Position numbers and translations under genes: made by a program. The notes below the pieces were generated by a model. The model was not told where the DNA came from, did no database searches, and was given only the letters and a program-made list of their open reading frames with translations. Below, piece after piece: positions 13,534 to 26,500 of a DNA stretch of 64,000 nt. Source of the DNA: Wuchereria bancrofti (taxonomy: Eukaryota; Nematoda; Chromadorea; Rhabditida; Onchocercidae); the NCBI GenBank assembly GCA_005281725.1, contig SSBO01000012.1:19357060-19421059 (forward strand), read 5' to 3'. How positions within the stretch are numbered: position 1 is the first letter of the stretch; each line of letters begins with the position of its first letter.

Positions 13534-16500
13534 TCATCTGTCGATGCAATGTTCGTTCAGAATTTGTGACATTGCTGCATGTATGACATCTGGACATGAT
13601 ACAAAACAGCAACGACTTACATCACCAATAACTTGCTTAACTTCCTCACGCAACGACATTTTTGCACCAACAAATATGGCCAAAACACCCTAAAATTGAA
13701 AAAAAAAACATAAGCGATTAATTTGAATTTCGCTTATATAGCTATATTTCCAGTAACTGACACACTTCAATAAATGGTCAGCAGGTGCAATGAACTTTCG
13801 TGCAGCAGCATTACTGTGAGGCAAATTTGGAAGAAAATGAGGAACAAATTCCTTTCAATACAGTCTACATTTTATCATTAACGGTGATTTATGAGTTCAA
13901 AAACGACATTAAGATTAGATTTAAAAATTGAAAAAATCCAATAGATTGCATCGCTTATTTTATCACTCCATAAACATTTCTATTGCATTCTAATCGTTCT
14001 CTACATATGTTAGAATACTTGGGAGACACCACAAATGCTATTAATAAAGTTGAAAACAAATTCCTAATTTAATTCTTTGAAAAATTACTCATATATAATA
14101 CACATATATTCAACTCTATTTTTCAAGCTTTAATCAGCGTTTTTACGTTCTACATACTAAAAAAAAATTAAAAATCTTACATCCGGATTTTGTTTTACTG
14201 CTTGTCGAACCATTGGGATATCCGACAAAGTGTCGCCGCAAATCAAAATTTTCCCCGGTGACTGCAGTGAATCGCCCAAACTTTTTATCAAACGATCTAC
14301 GCCATTGCCCTTATTCCATATTATTCCGGAATTGTGTGCAACTACTTCAACTTCTAATTCTGTGGATGGATCAAATACCAAAATCTAAAAAATGATGCCA
14401 GTCTGTACTTGTATGGAAAAATCACGAGTTGAACTTTTGTATTCGTTCAATAAATGAAAAAGTAGCAACGAATAGATAAGCATAAGCTATTCCGCATATT
14501 AGCACAATATTAAGTTCATCTTTGCTGCTTCATAAATATTTTCCACTTGAATTTGGGATACCGAACTTCAAACAGCTAACCTGACTGTTAGGATCCACGC
14601 GATGCATCCGTTCCTTCACAGCCATTTGATATCTGTTGGACAATTCTGAAGTTACGTGATGGCAAACAGTTTGGACACCTAATGTTAATCGATCTACTTT
14701 TCGTTGCACACCGCTTCCAACAAGCGCAAATGGAGCGTAATCCGAGGTATGCAACAAATCTTTCATCTGAAATGGTTTAATCAGTTTTATTTGCACTCAT
14801 ATCACTGCAATTCACAAAAACCAATAAACAACGCAAAATCGATGAATAAACTGAGCTGTAAGGAAGAACAGACAAACTCTGTCTGTGACAAAAAAAAAAT
14901 CCAGAAATTTAAAAGAATTAAAAGCGAAATAAGCAGTAAACCTCGTCATCTAAACGCTGTAATGCGTTGAAACCTTCATCCGTAATACCATCTTGATGAA
15001 CAACACGTTTTCCAGAAAGCCACCATTCACGACCCCAAGAACCGCTGAACATTACAGGACCATCAATTGGCATGGCTGTTAGATCAAGTATACCAGGTCC
15101 ACGCAGTGGTCCTGCTGTCAACACTGCGCTAATACGAGTAAAAGAAGCTGCGAATCGTGTCATTCCAACTGCACTATACACAGGCTATAAAGTAGAATTT
15201 GAGAAGGAGAAAAGAAAGTTCGTAAATTAGAATCTGAGCTCTAGATTCAACAACCTCTGGAAGTTAAGATTTCGTTCCTCACATCAATGCAATTTTTTCA
15301 TCCTTCTTCATTTAGATGGAAAAATTAACATTCTTTTATAACAAATATCAACAACCAAAATTTGTTCCAGAGAATTCACCATTCACAACCATCTGCATAA
15401 ACTGACTATCAGGTAAAATCAATGATTTCCTAAAAAATTACTTGAAGATTTGTTGCATATTGTGAACAATAGTCTTTCATTGTACCATCCCAATCCGTGA
15501 TAAATATTGGTTTCTTACCGGTAATCGCTTCCGAACTAATAAATGTTTTGAGGAAACTAAAAGAAACATTATTTACCAAACTTCCTTTTTAAAAATAAGT
15601 CCCAGTAAACAAAAGTTCAAAACATACAAGAAATAGCTTTGCAAAAAAGACAACAAACAATTCCAGAAACTTACTTCACGGTATCTTCATATTCCTTCAA
15701 GAATATTTCTTTGCCTTTTGGATGGTAATTTGCAAGGATTGAAATTAAATCAACTCGAGACATTATGACTGGCCACGATAAGTTTGGTTCTTCTCTTCGG
15801 ATATTCATCATTGCGTCAAGATATTTCAAATCTTTCTGCAAATAAGATACCTCCCAGAGATTATATAAGGCGTTGTTTGCGAAAGATAGAAGAGTCTATA
15901 ATCTTCTTACATTCGCAAAGTTACTTTATTTTTGCAAATAATAAGAATGTCTTCCTTAGTGAAAAAAGCCAACAATGATGTAATGACAACTGAACAATTT
16001 ACAGCTATAACATTTTAACACTGAAAAAAAAACATACTTCAAGGCCTCTTGTTTCATCTCCGATATTTACACTCAATTTTGTCGTAAGTGTACACATCTC
16101 ACGTTGGAAAGAATGCGTCTGATTGTCAGTTAGCTTTTCATAAGCTCGTTTTAATATCTCGATATGATCCTTCGTCAAATCCTTTTCATTTAGCAATGCA
16201 AATACTATCGCACGTCGCGTTTCTTGCATCTGGAAGTGCGGGTACAACAATAATCTTATCGGTTATAAATATAAACATTATCACTATATAAGAAGGTTCT
16301 CAAAATTCATCATTAAGCAAGTTATTGCTATCTGGAAAGTGAGAGATACTAAATCTTGGAAATCCTCCATAATGACTACCAAATTGTATGACTATTAAAG
16401 TGCTGATTGCATTAAAGATGGGCAAGATACATGAAACTTTGAAAAGCATGAAACCTTATACATGAGATTCTTAAAATCATCAACGGTTTGAACATTATCA

Positions 16501-17171
16501 TTATCGACTACACCAGGTTGCCCCACTAATAATGATGAATTCTGCTCCGCGCTTTTATCAGTTCCTGAAGATTATATTATTCATAGCTAAAGATAAATAC
16601 CGCAAACCAAGATCTGATTGGTTTGGTAAGCATGCGCTCACAAGAACAAAAATTAATTTTCAATTACTTGCCAAATGATGTTGAAGAAAAATTTAACTCA
16701 CCCTCTTCTGACCTTCTCTTAATCCAACCTTTCCGTCTCTATCACCCATTCATTACAATAACTTGTCTAGATATTACATCATTGAATTAGTTATTTTCAA
16801 AAGTTTCAGCAAGTGAAGTGATATTATGCAATATATTCACGAGATTAAGAAACCTCTCAAGAAAGAATTCAGTAAACTCGCCAAACAAAGCAACTGTAGC
16901 AACCGTAGTTAACCACAACAGTTATCAAACATTTTTTTTCTTACTTAAAATATTTAAAAAAAACACGCAATGCAAGGAGAAAAAGCTATCCAGAAACACA
17001 ATTACATTGTATTAACAAACCGAAAAGGAGATCATGCAACATACTCAAAACGAACAAACCTGATTCAAGTGTTTCTTTTCCTTTTCCCTCCACTTGCTCC
17101 TCTTTTGCTGCTTCATTTTTTTGCAACTTAGAACTTCTTTGCTTTTCTTGATCTGCAACCGTTTCCGTCAT
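13534..17171 (-). CDS. gob-1: trehalose-6-phosphate phosphatase
   Basis: A cytosolic HAD-superfamily phosphatase converting trehalose 6-phosphate to trehalose. In C. elegans the ortholog is gob-1, whose loss is lethal through build-up of the phosphate. Exons: 17171-17060, 16564-16455, 16229-16038, 15835-15675, 15556-15442, 15184-14942, 14766-14581, 14384-14181, 13689-13534; all phases agree and give 492 residues. HAD motif I is TDWDGT, with nucleophile Asp213 and acid/base Asp215. The late motif GDTLSDIPM holds Asp424 and Asp428, which bind the metal. The Lys/Glu-rich first 70 residues lead into an N-terminal helical region before the HAD core. The length and sequence match my memory of the Brugia malayi enzyme with a few substitutions, ending in CIDR. 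The start at 17171 is supported by an in-frame TGA nine bases upstream and by a splice acceptor 35 nt upstream. Intron 8 contains an in-frame exon-like segment (13762-13851). Confidence 0.96.
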
Positions 17172-17205
17172 TAAGTACCCTCACACGAACGTCTTTTGAC
17201 GCCAC

Positions 17206-17219
17206 CCTATAAAAAACAA
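17206..17219 (-). promoter_or_regulatory. probable trans-splice (or 5' UTR) acceptor of the phosphatase gene
   Basis: On the minus strand a poly-T tract ends in ATAG, with the mature 5' end at 17206, 35 nt before the ATG. This fits a nematode spliced-leader acceptor. It could instead be a cis-splice site joined to a UTR exon in the duplicated region upstream. Confidence 0.45.
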
Positions 17220-17550
17220 AAATAAAATTAGAAAAATTAATTCAGCAAACAAAAGCTGGAATTTGAAAAGAACATTGTTTATTTGTATACGCTGACTTAT
17301 ATAAATAAGAATGACTAAACATTATAAATAAACTGATATATTAAGAGCCTTCCCATCTATATACTGCAGCCATCAAGTAGCCGGCTGAGTGAATACAGTG
17401 ATTCCATAATCCTGATAAAGAATCAAAAGTGAAGAATGGTAACGGAAGATAAGATCAAAGATTCATATGCAGCAAATTAATGAAAAATTGGTAGTAAGTA
17501 ATAAGTTATACTCCGAAAACAGCGAAAAGTCTAAGTAATAATTAGTCGAA

Positions 17551-18680
17551 ATATACAGATACTTGACGATATGCTGTAAGGCCACTCTCACTCCATTTAA
17601 GAGCGCACCTGATGTTTTTTTTTGCATAAACGTGAAACATTCCTGTTCATATATTACGGAACCAATATTTGGATAATTTAACAAAAATCTACATTACTGA
17701 AGAAAATAATAAGAAAATAAAAATCTACATTACTGAAGTCAACAATATATAGAGTAACTATGTATTTTAGTCACAAATACATATTAAGTTTTAAGTTTAA
17801 ATATTTAAAACTCTTAACTTTCCTAAACCCTAAAATATCGTTTGTATATATCAGTTTCTAGCCATTCAGATTATTTGAATTAAGTTAAATTTCAATAAGA
17901 ATTTCACTTTTTTAAATTTTCTCTCCCTTTGTGCCTAAATTAATTTTTACCTGGAGCAACTAATCCCTTGATCGTCTGCAACCGCTCGAATTTCTGGCAG
18001 ATGATCTTGGATGAGACAATAAAATGGAGATACCACTTCCTGTGTGGCAATCTTAAACAGCAAAATATATGGTAGGAAGTAAAACAACAATAAATACTGC
18101 CAAATCGTTAATTATCTCCCTGAAAATCCCGGAATTTTCAATATATTTCATATTAGCAAAGTTCTCGAAAAAAGACGTGAATATAAGAGAATAAATGAAG
18201 CATAGCAATGATGCACAAGTGAGTGTTACCATACAGAAAAATATAGTATAATGCAAAAGTATAAAAAAAGAATTACGTGAAATATGCCAAGGAAATTCAG
18301 TCGGACAATTCAATCAAAGTGTTCTGTTCCTTTCATTTCTTATGAATTAGAAAATCACAACTTATATGTCGATGAGTTCTGTTCCTTTCATTTTATGAAT
18401 TAGAAAACTTTTTTATATTATTTAGCCTATAACAAGATAAATGATCATTTATTATCTAAAAATTGTCTTCACTGACAGTTTAATCATGCTAAATAATTTA
18501 TATTTATTTCATAAATTCCAAATTTTTTTCTAGTCTTTCTCTTTCATACAAATATATGCATATCTAACAGTAGAAATAATGCTATATAATAAGCAGCACG
18601 TTTTAATGTCTTAAATCAATTTAAAGTCTACAAATGAACACTTACAGCAAAAAATGAGATTTACGAAGAGATGAGAAATA
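17551..18680. repeat. tandem duplication, copy 1 (1130 bp)
   Basis: Nearly identical base for base to 18682-19810 (roughly 2% difference by eye: substitutions and a one-base poly-T difference). It lies upstream of the phosphatase gene. On the minus strand it carries a 101-nt exon-like block at 17951-18051 bounded by TTTAAG and a GTAAAA donor. Confidence 0.9.
17951..18051 (-). other. exon-like 101-nt block in duplication copy 1
   Basis: On the minus strand the block is open for 33 codons (reading starts IATQEVVSPFYCLIQDH) and ends in CCAG followed by GTAAAAAT, a good donor. It is more GC-rich than its flanks and is kept in both copies. If joined to the acceptor at 17206 it would not be in frame with the phosphatase, so it could be a 5' UTR exon or an exon of an unseen gene. 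Its role is not established. Confidence 0.35.
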
Positions 18681-18681
18681 N

Positions 18682-19810
18682 ACATACAGATACTTGACGA
18701 TATGCTGTAAGGCCACTCTCACTTCATTTAAGAGAGCACCTGATGTTTTTTTTGCATAAACGTGAAACATTCCTGTTCATATATTACGAAACCAATATTT
18801 GGATAATTTAACAAAAATCTACATTACTGAAGAAAATAATAAGAAAATAGAAATCTACATTACTGAAGTCAACAATATATATAGTAACTATGTATTTTAG
18901 TCATAAATACATATTAAGTTTTAAGTTTAAATATTTAAAACTCTTAACTTTCCTAAACCTTAAAATATCGTTTGTATATATCAGTTTCTAGCCATTCAGA
19001 TTATTTGAATTAAGTTAAATTTCAATAAGAATTTCACTTTTTTAAATTTTCTCTCCCTTTGTGCCTAAATTAATTTTTACCTGGAGTAACTAATCCCTTG
19101 ATCGTCTGCAACCGCTCGAATTTCTGGCAGATGATCTTGGATGAGACAATAAAATGGAGATACCACTTCCTGTGTGGCAATCTCAAACAGCAAAATATAT
19201 GGTAGAAAGTAAAACAACAATAAATACTGCCAAATCGTTAATTATCTCCCTGAAAATCCCGAAATTTTCAATGTATTTCATATTAGCAAAGTTCTTGGAA
19301 AAAGACGTGAATATAAGAGAATAAATGAAGCATAGCAATGATGCACAAGTGAGTGTTACCATACAGAAAAATATAGTATAATGCAAAAGTATAAAAAAAG
19401 AATTACGTGAAATATGCCAAGGAAATTCAGTCGGACAATTCAATCAAAGTGTTCTGTTCCTTTCATTTCTTATGAATTAGAAAATCACAACTTATATGTC
19501 GATGAGTTCTGTTCCTTTCATTTTATGAATTAGAAAACTTTTTTTTATTATTTAGCCTATAACAAGATAAATGATCACTTATTATCTAAAAATCGTCTTC
19601 ATTGACAGTTTAATCATGCTAAATGATTTATATTCATTTTATAAATTCCAAATTTCTTTCTAGTCTTTCTCTTTCATACAAATATATGCATATCTAACAG
19701 TAGAAATAATGCTATATAATAAGCAGCACGTTTTCATGTCTTAAATCAATTTAAAGTCTACAAATGAGCACTTACAGCAAAAAGTGAGATTTACGAAGAG
19801 ATGAGAAATA
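18682..19810. repeat. tandem duplication, copy 2 (1129 bp)
   Basis: Direct repeat of 17551-18680, head to tail with it and separated only by a single ambiguous base (n at 18681). The exon-like block is at 19081-19181, where the acceptor dinucleotide context changes from TTTAAG to TTTGAG. It is either a recent genomic duplication or two haplotypes joined by the assembler; the n at the junction favours caution. Confidence 0.9.
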
Positions 19811-22800
19811 CGTAAGACAACATGACTGTTTATTTTCCCATGGAATTATATACTTCTCATCTGAAATGATTTGTCAATCGCATTCGATAAAAAAAATTCC
19901 GTCTTTTAACATTCAACGCTACGTCACGTAGATATGTGTTTCACTCCATCCCTTGAAAAAATCACAATTTAAGAATCAAATAGGTCGAAAAACGAAACAA
20001 TGACACAAATCATCTGATCCGTAATCCACAATTAGTATGGTTCAAATGAGAGTGGTCACTATGAAAAACTTAGGGCCCAACAAATTTAAACTATATTGAA
20101 ATTAAAATTTTTAAGCAAATTGCAAGTTTGAATTTGAATTGAAACAAAACATTTTAAGTAAAACTTAACGCACAACTGTCCGAAAATTTACTCAAGGTTA
20201 CTTCAGTAATGTATTTGGAGTATTATTAAATATTCAGGTTGAGATTAATTTAAAACATGATAATAATTAAGTTTAACTGTGCTTGGATGTGAGAAATTCT
20301 GCAAATTCAATTTGATGAAACAATCACTGAACTTGCATTTATTTACAATATTTTCGATCTGATCGATAGAATGATACACTATCATGAGAAATTTATTCGT
20401 TTAGAAGTAACAAGAAATATGATCAGTTTATCGATTGCTTACAAATGGTCAATAATGTATATTCTTCAAATTGGTTAATTACCATTTTAAATTAGTTGTT
20501 CACATGCAACTTTTCAAATTAATTAATCAGATTTGTATATCCATTTCAAATTAATTAATCAGATTTGTATATCTATTTTAAATTAATTAATCAGATTTGT
20601 ATATCCGCTTCAAATTAATTGATCAGATTTGTATATCTATTTCAAATTAATTGATTAGATTTGTATACCTATTTCAAATTAATTGATCTAAACAAGTTCA
20701 TAATCTTCCAATGAACAATGTATTTGTAAATAATTATGGATGGTTTTGCGATTCTCATAAATTCCATTACTTCTCTTTATTATTATAATCAATTATAAAT
20801 ATATACTTACCCGTAGCTATGGGTGAAAAAAAAAACAACAAACACAGCTCACGAAAAGACAATAATGCCTTAACTAATAGTAATTAATATAATTATACAT
20901 GGTGACACATCACACTATAATTAATACAATAAAATTTACCAAAATATCGTAACAATGAATTAAGAAACTCAAAGCCGAACTTAATTAATTAAAATAAAGT
21001 AATTCATTATCTTATTGAAATTCATAATAATGAATAGATAGTCATAAAATCCAACTTATCAAATTGATATCATATCAATTATTTCACACGTAGGTGGAGA
21101 AAATAAATGCAATATAAAAAACTTCCAAATATAATTTGAAACAGATAATTTAACATGTAAAGAATTAGAAAAAAAAAGAAAAATTCAAATGATAATTAAG
21201 AAACAAATTAATGCTCAAAAAAAAATTTTTCTTTTTTTGTTAATTTTACGAGAAAAAAAAGTAAAATATTGCAAAAAAAGAAAATTTGCTACTCTTCTAA
21301 TCATTCCTTTCTATTCTATTATTATTATTAAAGTAAAACGAACTGCAAGTAATAATAACAATTGTTGTTATTGTAAAATTTTATCGTTTTATCGTTTAAC
21401 AATAGCACAAAATTCTTTCAGTGATTAATTTTATAAAGACTAGTATTATTCTGTTGAAATATTTAATTTGATCAAAAATTCTTTAAAAATGAAAAGAAAA
21501 AGTAAAAAAAAAAATGAAAAGAAATGATACAACAGGAAAAGAAAAAACAATTGAATTGAATACAAAAAATGGGTGAAAGTCCATAATGAAAAATGATTTC
21601 GGTACTTTTCGAGGATTATATTTCTATGAATTACTCTGATAAGTTACAAACTTAATTTCACTTAATTACGTTGCAAAAAACTTCCATGTGATAAGTTACA
21701 AGTAGGTTAAAAAAAAATGATTCATAACTTCATTTTATTATTATGTTTTATTACAAATTTAAGATTTCAAATATTTTAATTGATTGAAAATATACGAAAG
21801 ATGCACCAATCAGCTTCATTTGTATGATTTATAAAAATCAAAGATTTGGAAAACTGAAGGAAAAAAGTGAAAGAAAATTATGAAAGAAATAAAATTACAT
21901 AATAAAAGGAAATTGCAAAGAAAGGAAAATGCATGGAAAAAAACCTGAAATTAAATCAAAATTTTCCACAAAAACAAATAAAACAAAATAAAGGAAAAAA
22001 TCATTGATTGGAAAATTAATTTTACAATTTATCATTTAAACGAATTCATTAATGAAAAGTTCACCGTTATTTATGTAAACTAAAATGTTGTTTATCGAAG
22101 TCATTTTCCTGAAAAGAAAAAGTAATTTATTGACAGAATTAAAAGGAATAGCAAACAAAAAAAGAAAGTTTTAAAATAATTGTTGCGTACAAACTTTGTT
22201 ACAAACAAATGTCGAATTTAGTCTAAATATGAATAAAATATTTAATGATCATAATCAAATTAGAATATTTACAAGCAAATTCTGCTGTTCTAAAAATGAA
22301 CTATTATTTTTTCTCCTTATATTCAATCAATTTTAGTAATTTCAATTTAAATAATTTAAATGCAAGGAAATGTATTGCTAAACACATTAGAAATTGTTAT
22401 TTTATTAAATTTGGTTCAAATAGATCAAAAGTACAAAACAATTTATTTCAATTTGTCTGTAATCTTACGAAAATTTTATTTCAAAATTGTTCGAATTCAA
22501 GTCTCTTTATCTTATCTTTTAAATTTAAAAATGAACGTATAATTTACGTTCCGTGCAACATTCCGTATACACTTGATAAAAACCACATACACAGAGACAC
22601 CGGAATAAAACCCGATATAAACTACGTGCCAGAACAGAGACTGATAAAAACTATACCGGAATAAAACCTGAAATAACTTCTCAAAAACGGATCAAAGAGC
22701 AGTCTCCTTTTTCTTAATTAATGAAAGAAGAAATTTGATGCTTACAGCAATAGCAATCTATTATAAATCAATAATGGTAATTTATCATAAATTAATAAAT

Positions 22801-23590
22801 ATGCAATTTGTTAACGATATTGGCAAATTTCATATTCGTATGATAAAAAATCAGCAAAAATTTAAGACTTCAGACTAGTTCAGAAGTTAAAGTAATAATT
22901 TTTATTATCATTTGTAAATGTGTCATTCATCACATCTAATAGCACAAAATGGCACACAAACAAAAGCTTTATTGATTATCTTTTTTTTTTTGACGGATAC
23001 CTGTTTCATTAAAAAGCAAAAAAAAAAAATTTAAATCATAAGAAATTAATAAAAACTGTGCTAATAATTTTGACAGCTAATTTAATCATTTACATATCAC
23101 ACTGTAGCATTGATAATATAAGCTGCAACATATCACTATCTATTGATTACGTTAGCTGATAACATGCTTAATACACATATTTATTTGTATATGTATGAAC
23201 GGTAAGGTAATAATCAATATAAATAAATTTTTTAACATAAGCAAACTGATAGTACTAAATATGATAACAACAAGTAACTGATAAGCTGTCCTTTACTTAG
23301 CATACAATGTTATACAGTAACATATATTTTTGAAATGGTAAAAATGTCGAGCAGTAAAGCTGAATGAGTGACAAAAAGCATAGAATAAACAAAGAATGAA
23401 AAAGAAGAAAAAAAAAACAAGATGAAATATTAATTAATCCTATTCGAACCAATGAGTATTCAATTTCAGGAAATATTATTTCACCTTCTAGCATTGATAA
23501 CAAATTTATTGATAAATAGAAGGAAATTTTGATAAAATTAGTGTGTTTAGCAAAACACAATGAAATAGTAGAGATTAAATGAAAAATTAT
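19811..23590. other. AT-rich spacer
   Basis: Apart from the 32-bp minisatellite I see no gene. The longest open frame (22245-22664, plus) has an AT-driven composition (Asn, Lys, Ile, Phe) and no splice or start support. A less AT-rich patch at 22550-22675 contains two related copies of CCGGAATAAAACC. Confidence 0.6.
20515..20690. repeat. 32-bp minisatellite, about 5.5 copies
   Basis: Units begin at 20515, 20547, 20579, 20611, 20643 and 20675, exactly 32 bases apart. The unit core is CAAATTAATTAATCAGATTT followed by GTATATC. Later copies carry TTGAT in place of TTAAT. It lies in non-coding spacer. Confidence 0.92.
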
Positions 23591-26500
23591 CTATAAGCAA
23601 GCATTGGAAGTACTTTCAGTGCTTTCAAAAAATTCCGAATCATATGAATCATTATTACAATCACAATCAGGTGGCATTACAATACCCAATATTCGACCCT
23701 GATCATTAACATCAAAATCCTGAAAAATGCTGGCCTGTAATTCATTTGATTAAAAAAGAAAAAACCCAATCAAATTTTCTTTTTTATTTTTTCAACAATT
23801 GCAGGAGACTTAGTTGGATTTTCCAATAGTAAAAATTGTAGTTAAAAAAAACTTCTTTCAACTAATTTACACCATCAAATTTGGTATTTCGAAGAAATTT
23901 CTAAATAATTCAGTTTATATTTACGAAAACACATGTTGATAATTAATTCAGAGACAATTTTAGCAGTTATTTTTTGTTTCTTCACTGGAATATTTTACCA
24001 GCAATTGATAACACATGATGGTGAAAGAATTTTTTTCTTTTTTTATGTGTATTAGAACTTAATATTTCTTGTTTCTTGTGAAGTTTAAAATCATTTTAAA
24101 AATTCCAAACAAATACATTAGATACTCTATTCCTTATTTTTCTTTAAAAATTAAATTTATTGCTTGAAAATTCCCTCAACTAATTCAATTAAATTTTGAT
24201 ATTCTTTGATCAAGTTTTAATTATCATTATAAAAAAGTGACATAACAAGAAAAAGAAAAACAAATGATTGCATAGTCAAAATGTCTAATTAAATCATAGT
24301 TTCCATTACTTAACATTGTAAAATGACAGATTACATCTTTGTTTCCAAATTAACTGTAGGAAAAAATATAAATGAGAAAACAATAACAAATAATTTATGT
24401 AAAATAATTTTTGTTGATTAATTATTACCATTATTTCGTAGAAATATCAAAGTAATCAAATACTTTTTTTTATGTATGAAAGACAAAAAAATCAAAACAA
24501 AAAAAGAAGGAACAAAAGGAAAAAAGAATTAATTAACCTGTAAGTACAATGTTTTCTTCGTTTCCATTTCCCATATTATAATCTTTTCACCCGTTTTATT
24601 GGCAGCAAATTTTTTCGGAATAACACGAATTTCATAGTCTTTAATTATATCCCAATACTCATTAATTAATATGTTGTAAAATGATTGTGACCGATTACAT
24701 TTTCGTTTCCAAATTATCTGTAAAAAAAACAATAATGGGAAAACAAAAATAAAAAAGCGAAATATATCTTTATTACTTGTCGTTTTTTTTTTTTAAATGA
24801 ATATTTTAACCTGAAGTGATTTTGACATTCTACTTGGAAAATTGGTAATAAAATTTAAAATGCCAATATCCAATTTATCCTCCTCACAATTTATCAGTGA
24901 TAATTTCCGTAAACGTGGAGCCATCTGAAAAAAGCAAGAAAAAGCAACGATTATTGGATTAACAAAATTCCTCATCATTACACTTTTGGATTAACAAAAT
25001 TCCTTATCATTACACTTTTATTTTCAAATACATTACTGTAATTTTTATTTCAAAAATAATAGAAGAATTTGGACAACTTCAATTAATTAAAAGCTCAAAA
25101 TGATTGCAAATAAATATGAGAAAATTCCATTTTTAATTAAATCAATAAATTATTGCATACTAAACATAATTCTCATTGATAATGCTAACATTTTGTAATT
25201 AATTAATAATTAATAGTTTGATAATAATAATAAGTAATAGTAATAGATAATGACAAATAGTAATAAACAATAACAATAGTAATAAATAATGACAAATGAT
25301 ATTATCAATTTATTTCATTGCAATTCAAAGAATTAATTTGATGCTTATAATATTAATTCAATTTAACAAGATATTTTGATCAGTCAAAAAAGTTCGACAA
25401 TTACAACTTTAAGTAATATTCAATTTCAATTTTAAATTTCCTTTTTTAAATATTTTCTTTTTTCTTTTGTTAGTAACGTCTTTCTATTTTCCGCTTGATT
25501 TTTTATAGAATATGAAGATCGGATGACAACAAAAATAATTAAATCTTTTATAATCTATCCTAGCATTGCTATTAATCATAAATTAAGACTTTGTATAATT
25601 TATTAAACTTTTTTTTAAAACCCTCTTTCTCTCTCTCTCCATCTTTGTCATACAGTTGTAGAATTATTCTAAAAAATACTACTTTATATTTTACAAAAAA
25701 AAGTTAAATATTAAGATTATCTTAAAATAATTTTTTTTAACATGAAAAGAATAATTACCAATGAAAGATGTAAAAGAATTGCTGGAGTAATAGCTGATAC
25801 TTGAATAAATTTGACATCTGTTAAACGTGGCAATGGATGTGTCAGTAGTAAATTGCGCAAAAGTATTTCATCGGTAAGAAACGATGCTTCAAATCGTCCT
25901 AATACCATACCAAATGATGCAGGCGGTAGTTTCATCGAATTTAACAACATTTCTTCTCTTCGTCTAAAAAGAAAATACATTAAAAATAAAATATATTATG
26001 AAATGAATGGTAAAACTTTGTTGTTGAAAATAAATTTGAAATGAAATGAAAAAATTCTCTCATTATTTATTCAATATTTAAATTTGATAAATGAAAGAAC
26101 TGAAGAAAATTGGAAAGATGAAAAAGAGTTGAAAATTTTCCCATTCATGAAATTAATCATTTGTTTTATATGTTATTCTATTAGTACTTTTGCGCTTCCT
26201 AAAATTATCATTATTTTTTTATTCTTCAAACTATTACCACCGCTACATCAAAGCTATCATTATATCACATTGATCTTATCGGTTATTTATTGATTAGAAT
26301 CATTGTACGATCACTTATGAAATGTTTCTTTCGTAATTTATCATAGTTTTATAACTATCAATATAGCATATCAACAAAAAAAAACTTATCATTTTGCCAT
26401 TTTATCTACTAATCTTATCACATCCATTATTAAACCGGTTAGAATTTTTTTATGAAACGATTAATTTAAGACTTTATTTTATTTCTAATTTTTAATATCA

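Noticed and set aside
18053..18313. Hydrophobic 86-codon open frame repeated at 19183-19443.
   Set aside because: It is present in both copies only because of the duplication. Its composition is AT-driven, and it overlaps the acceptor side of the exon-like block on the same strand, so it is more likely intronic.
22245..22664. Plus-strand open frame of 139 codons in spacer.
   Set aside because: Its composition follows the AT bias (Asn, Lys, Ile, Phe, Leu), and no family motif or splice context is visible.
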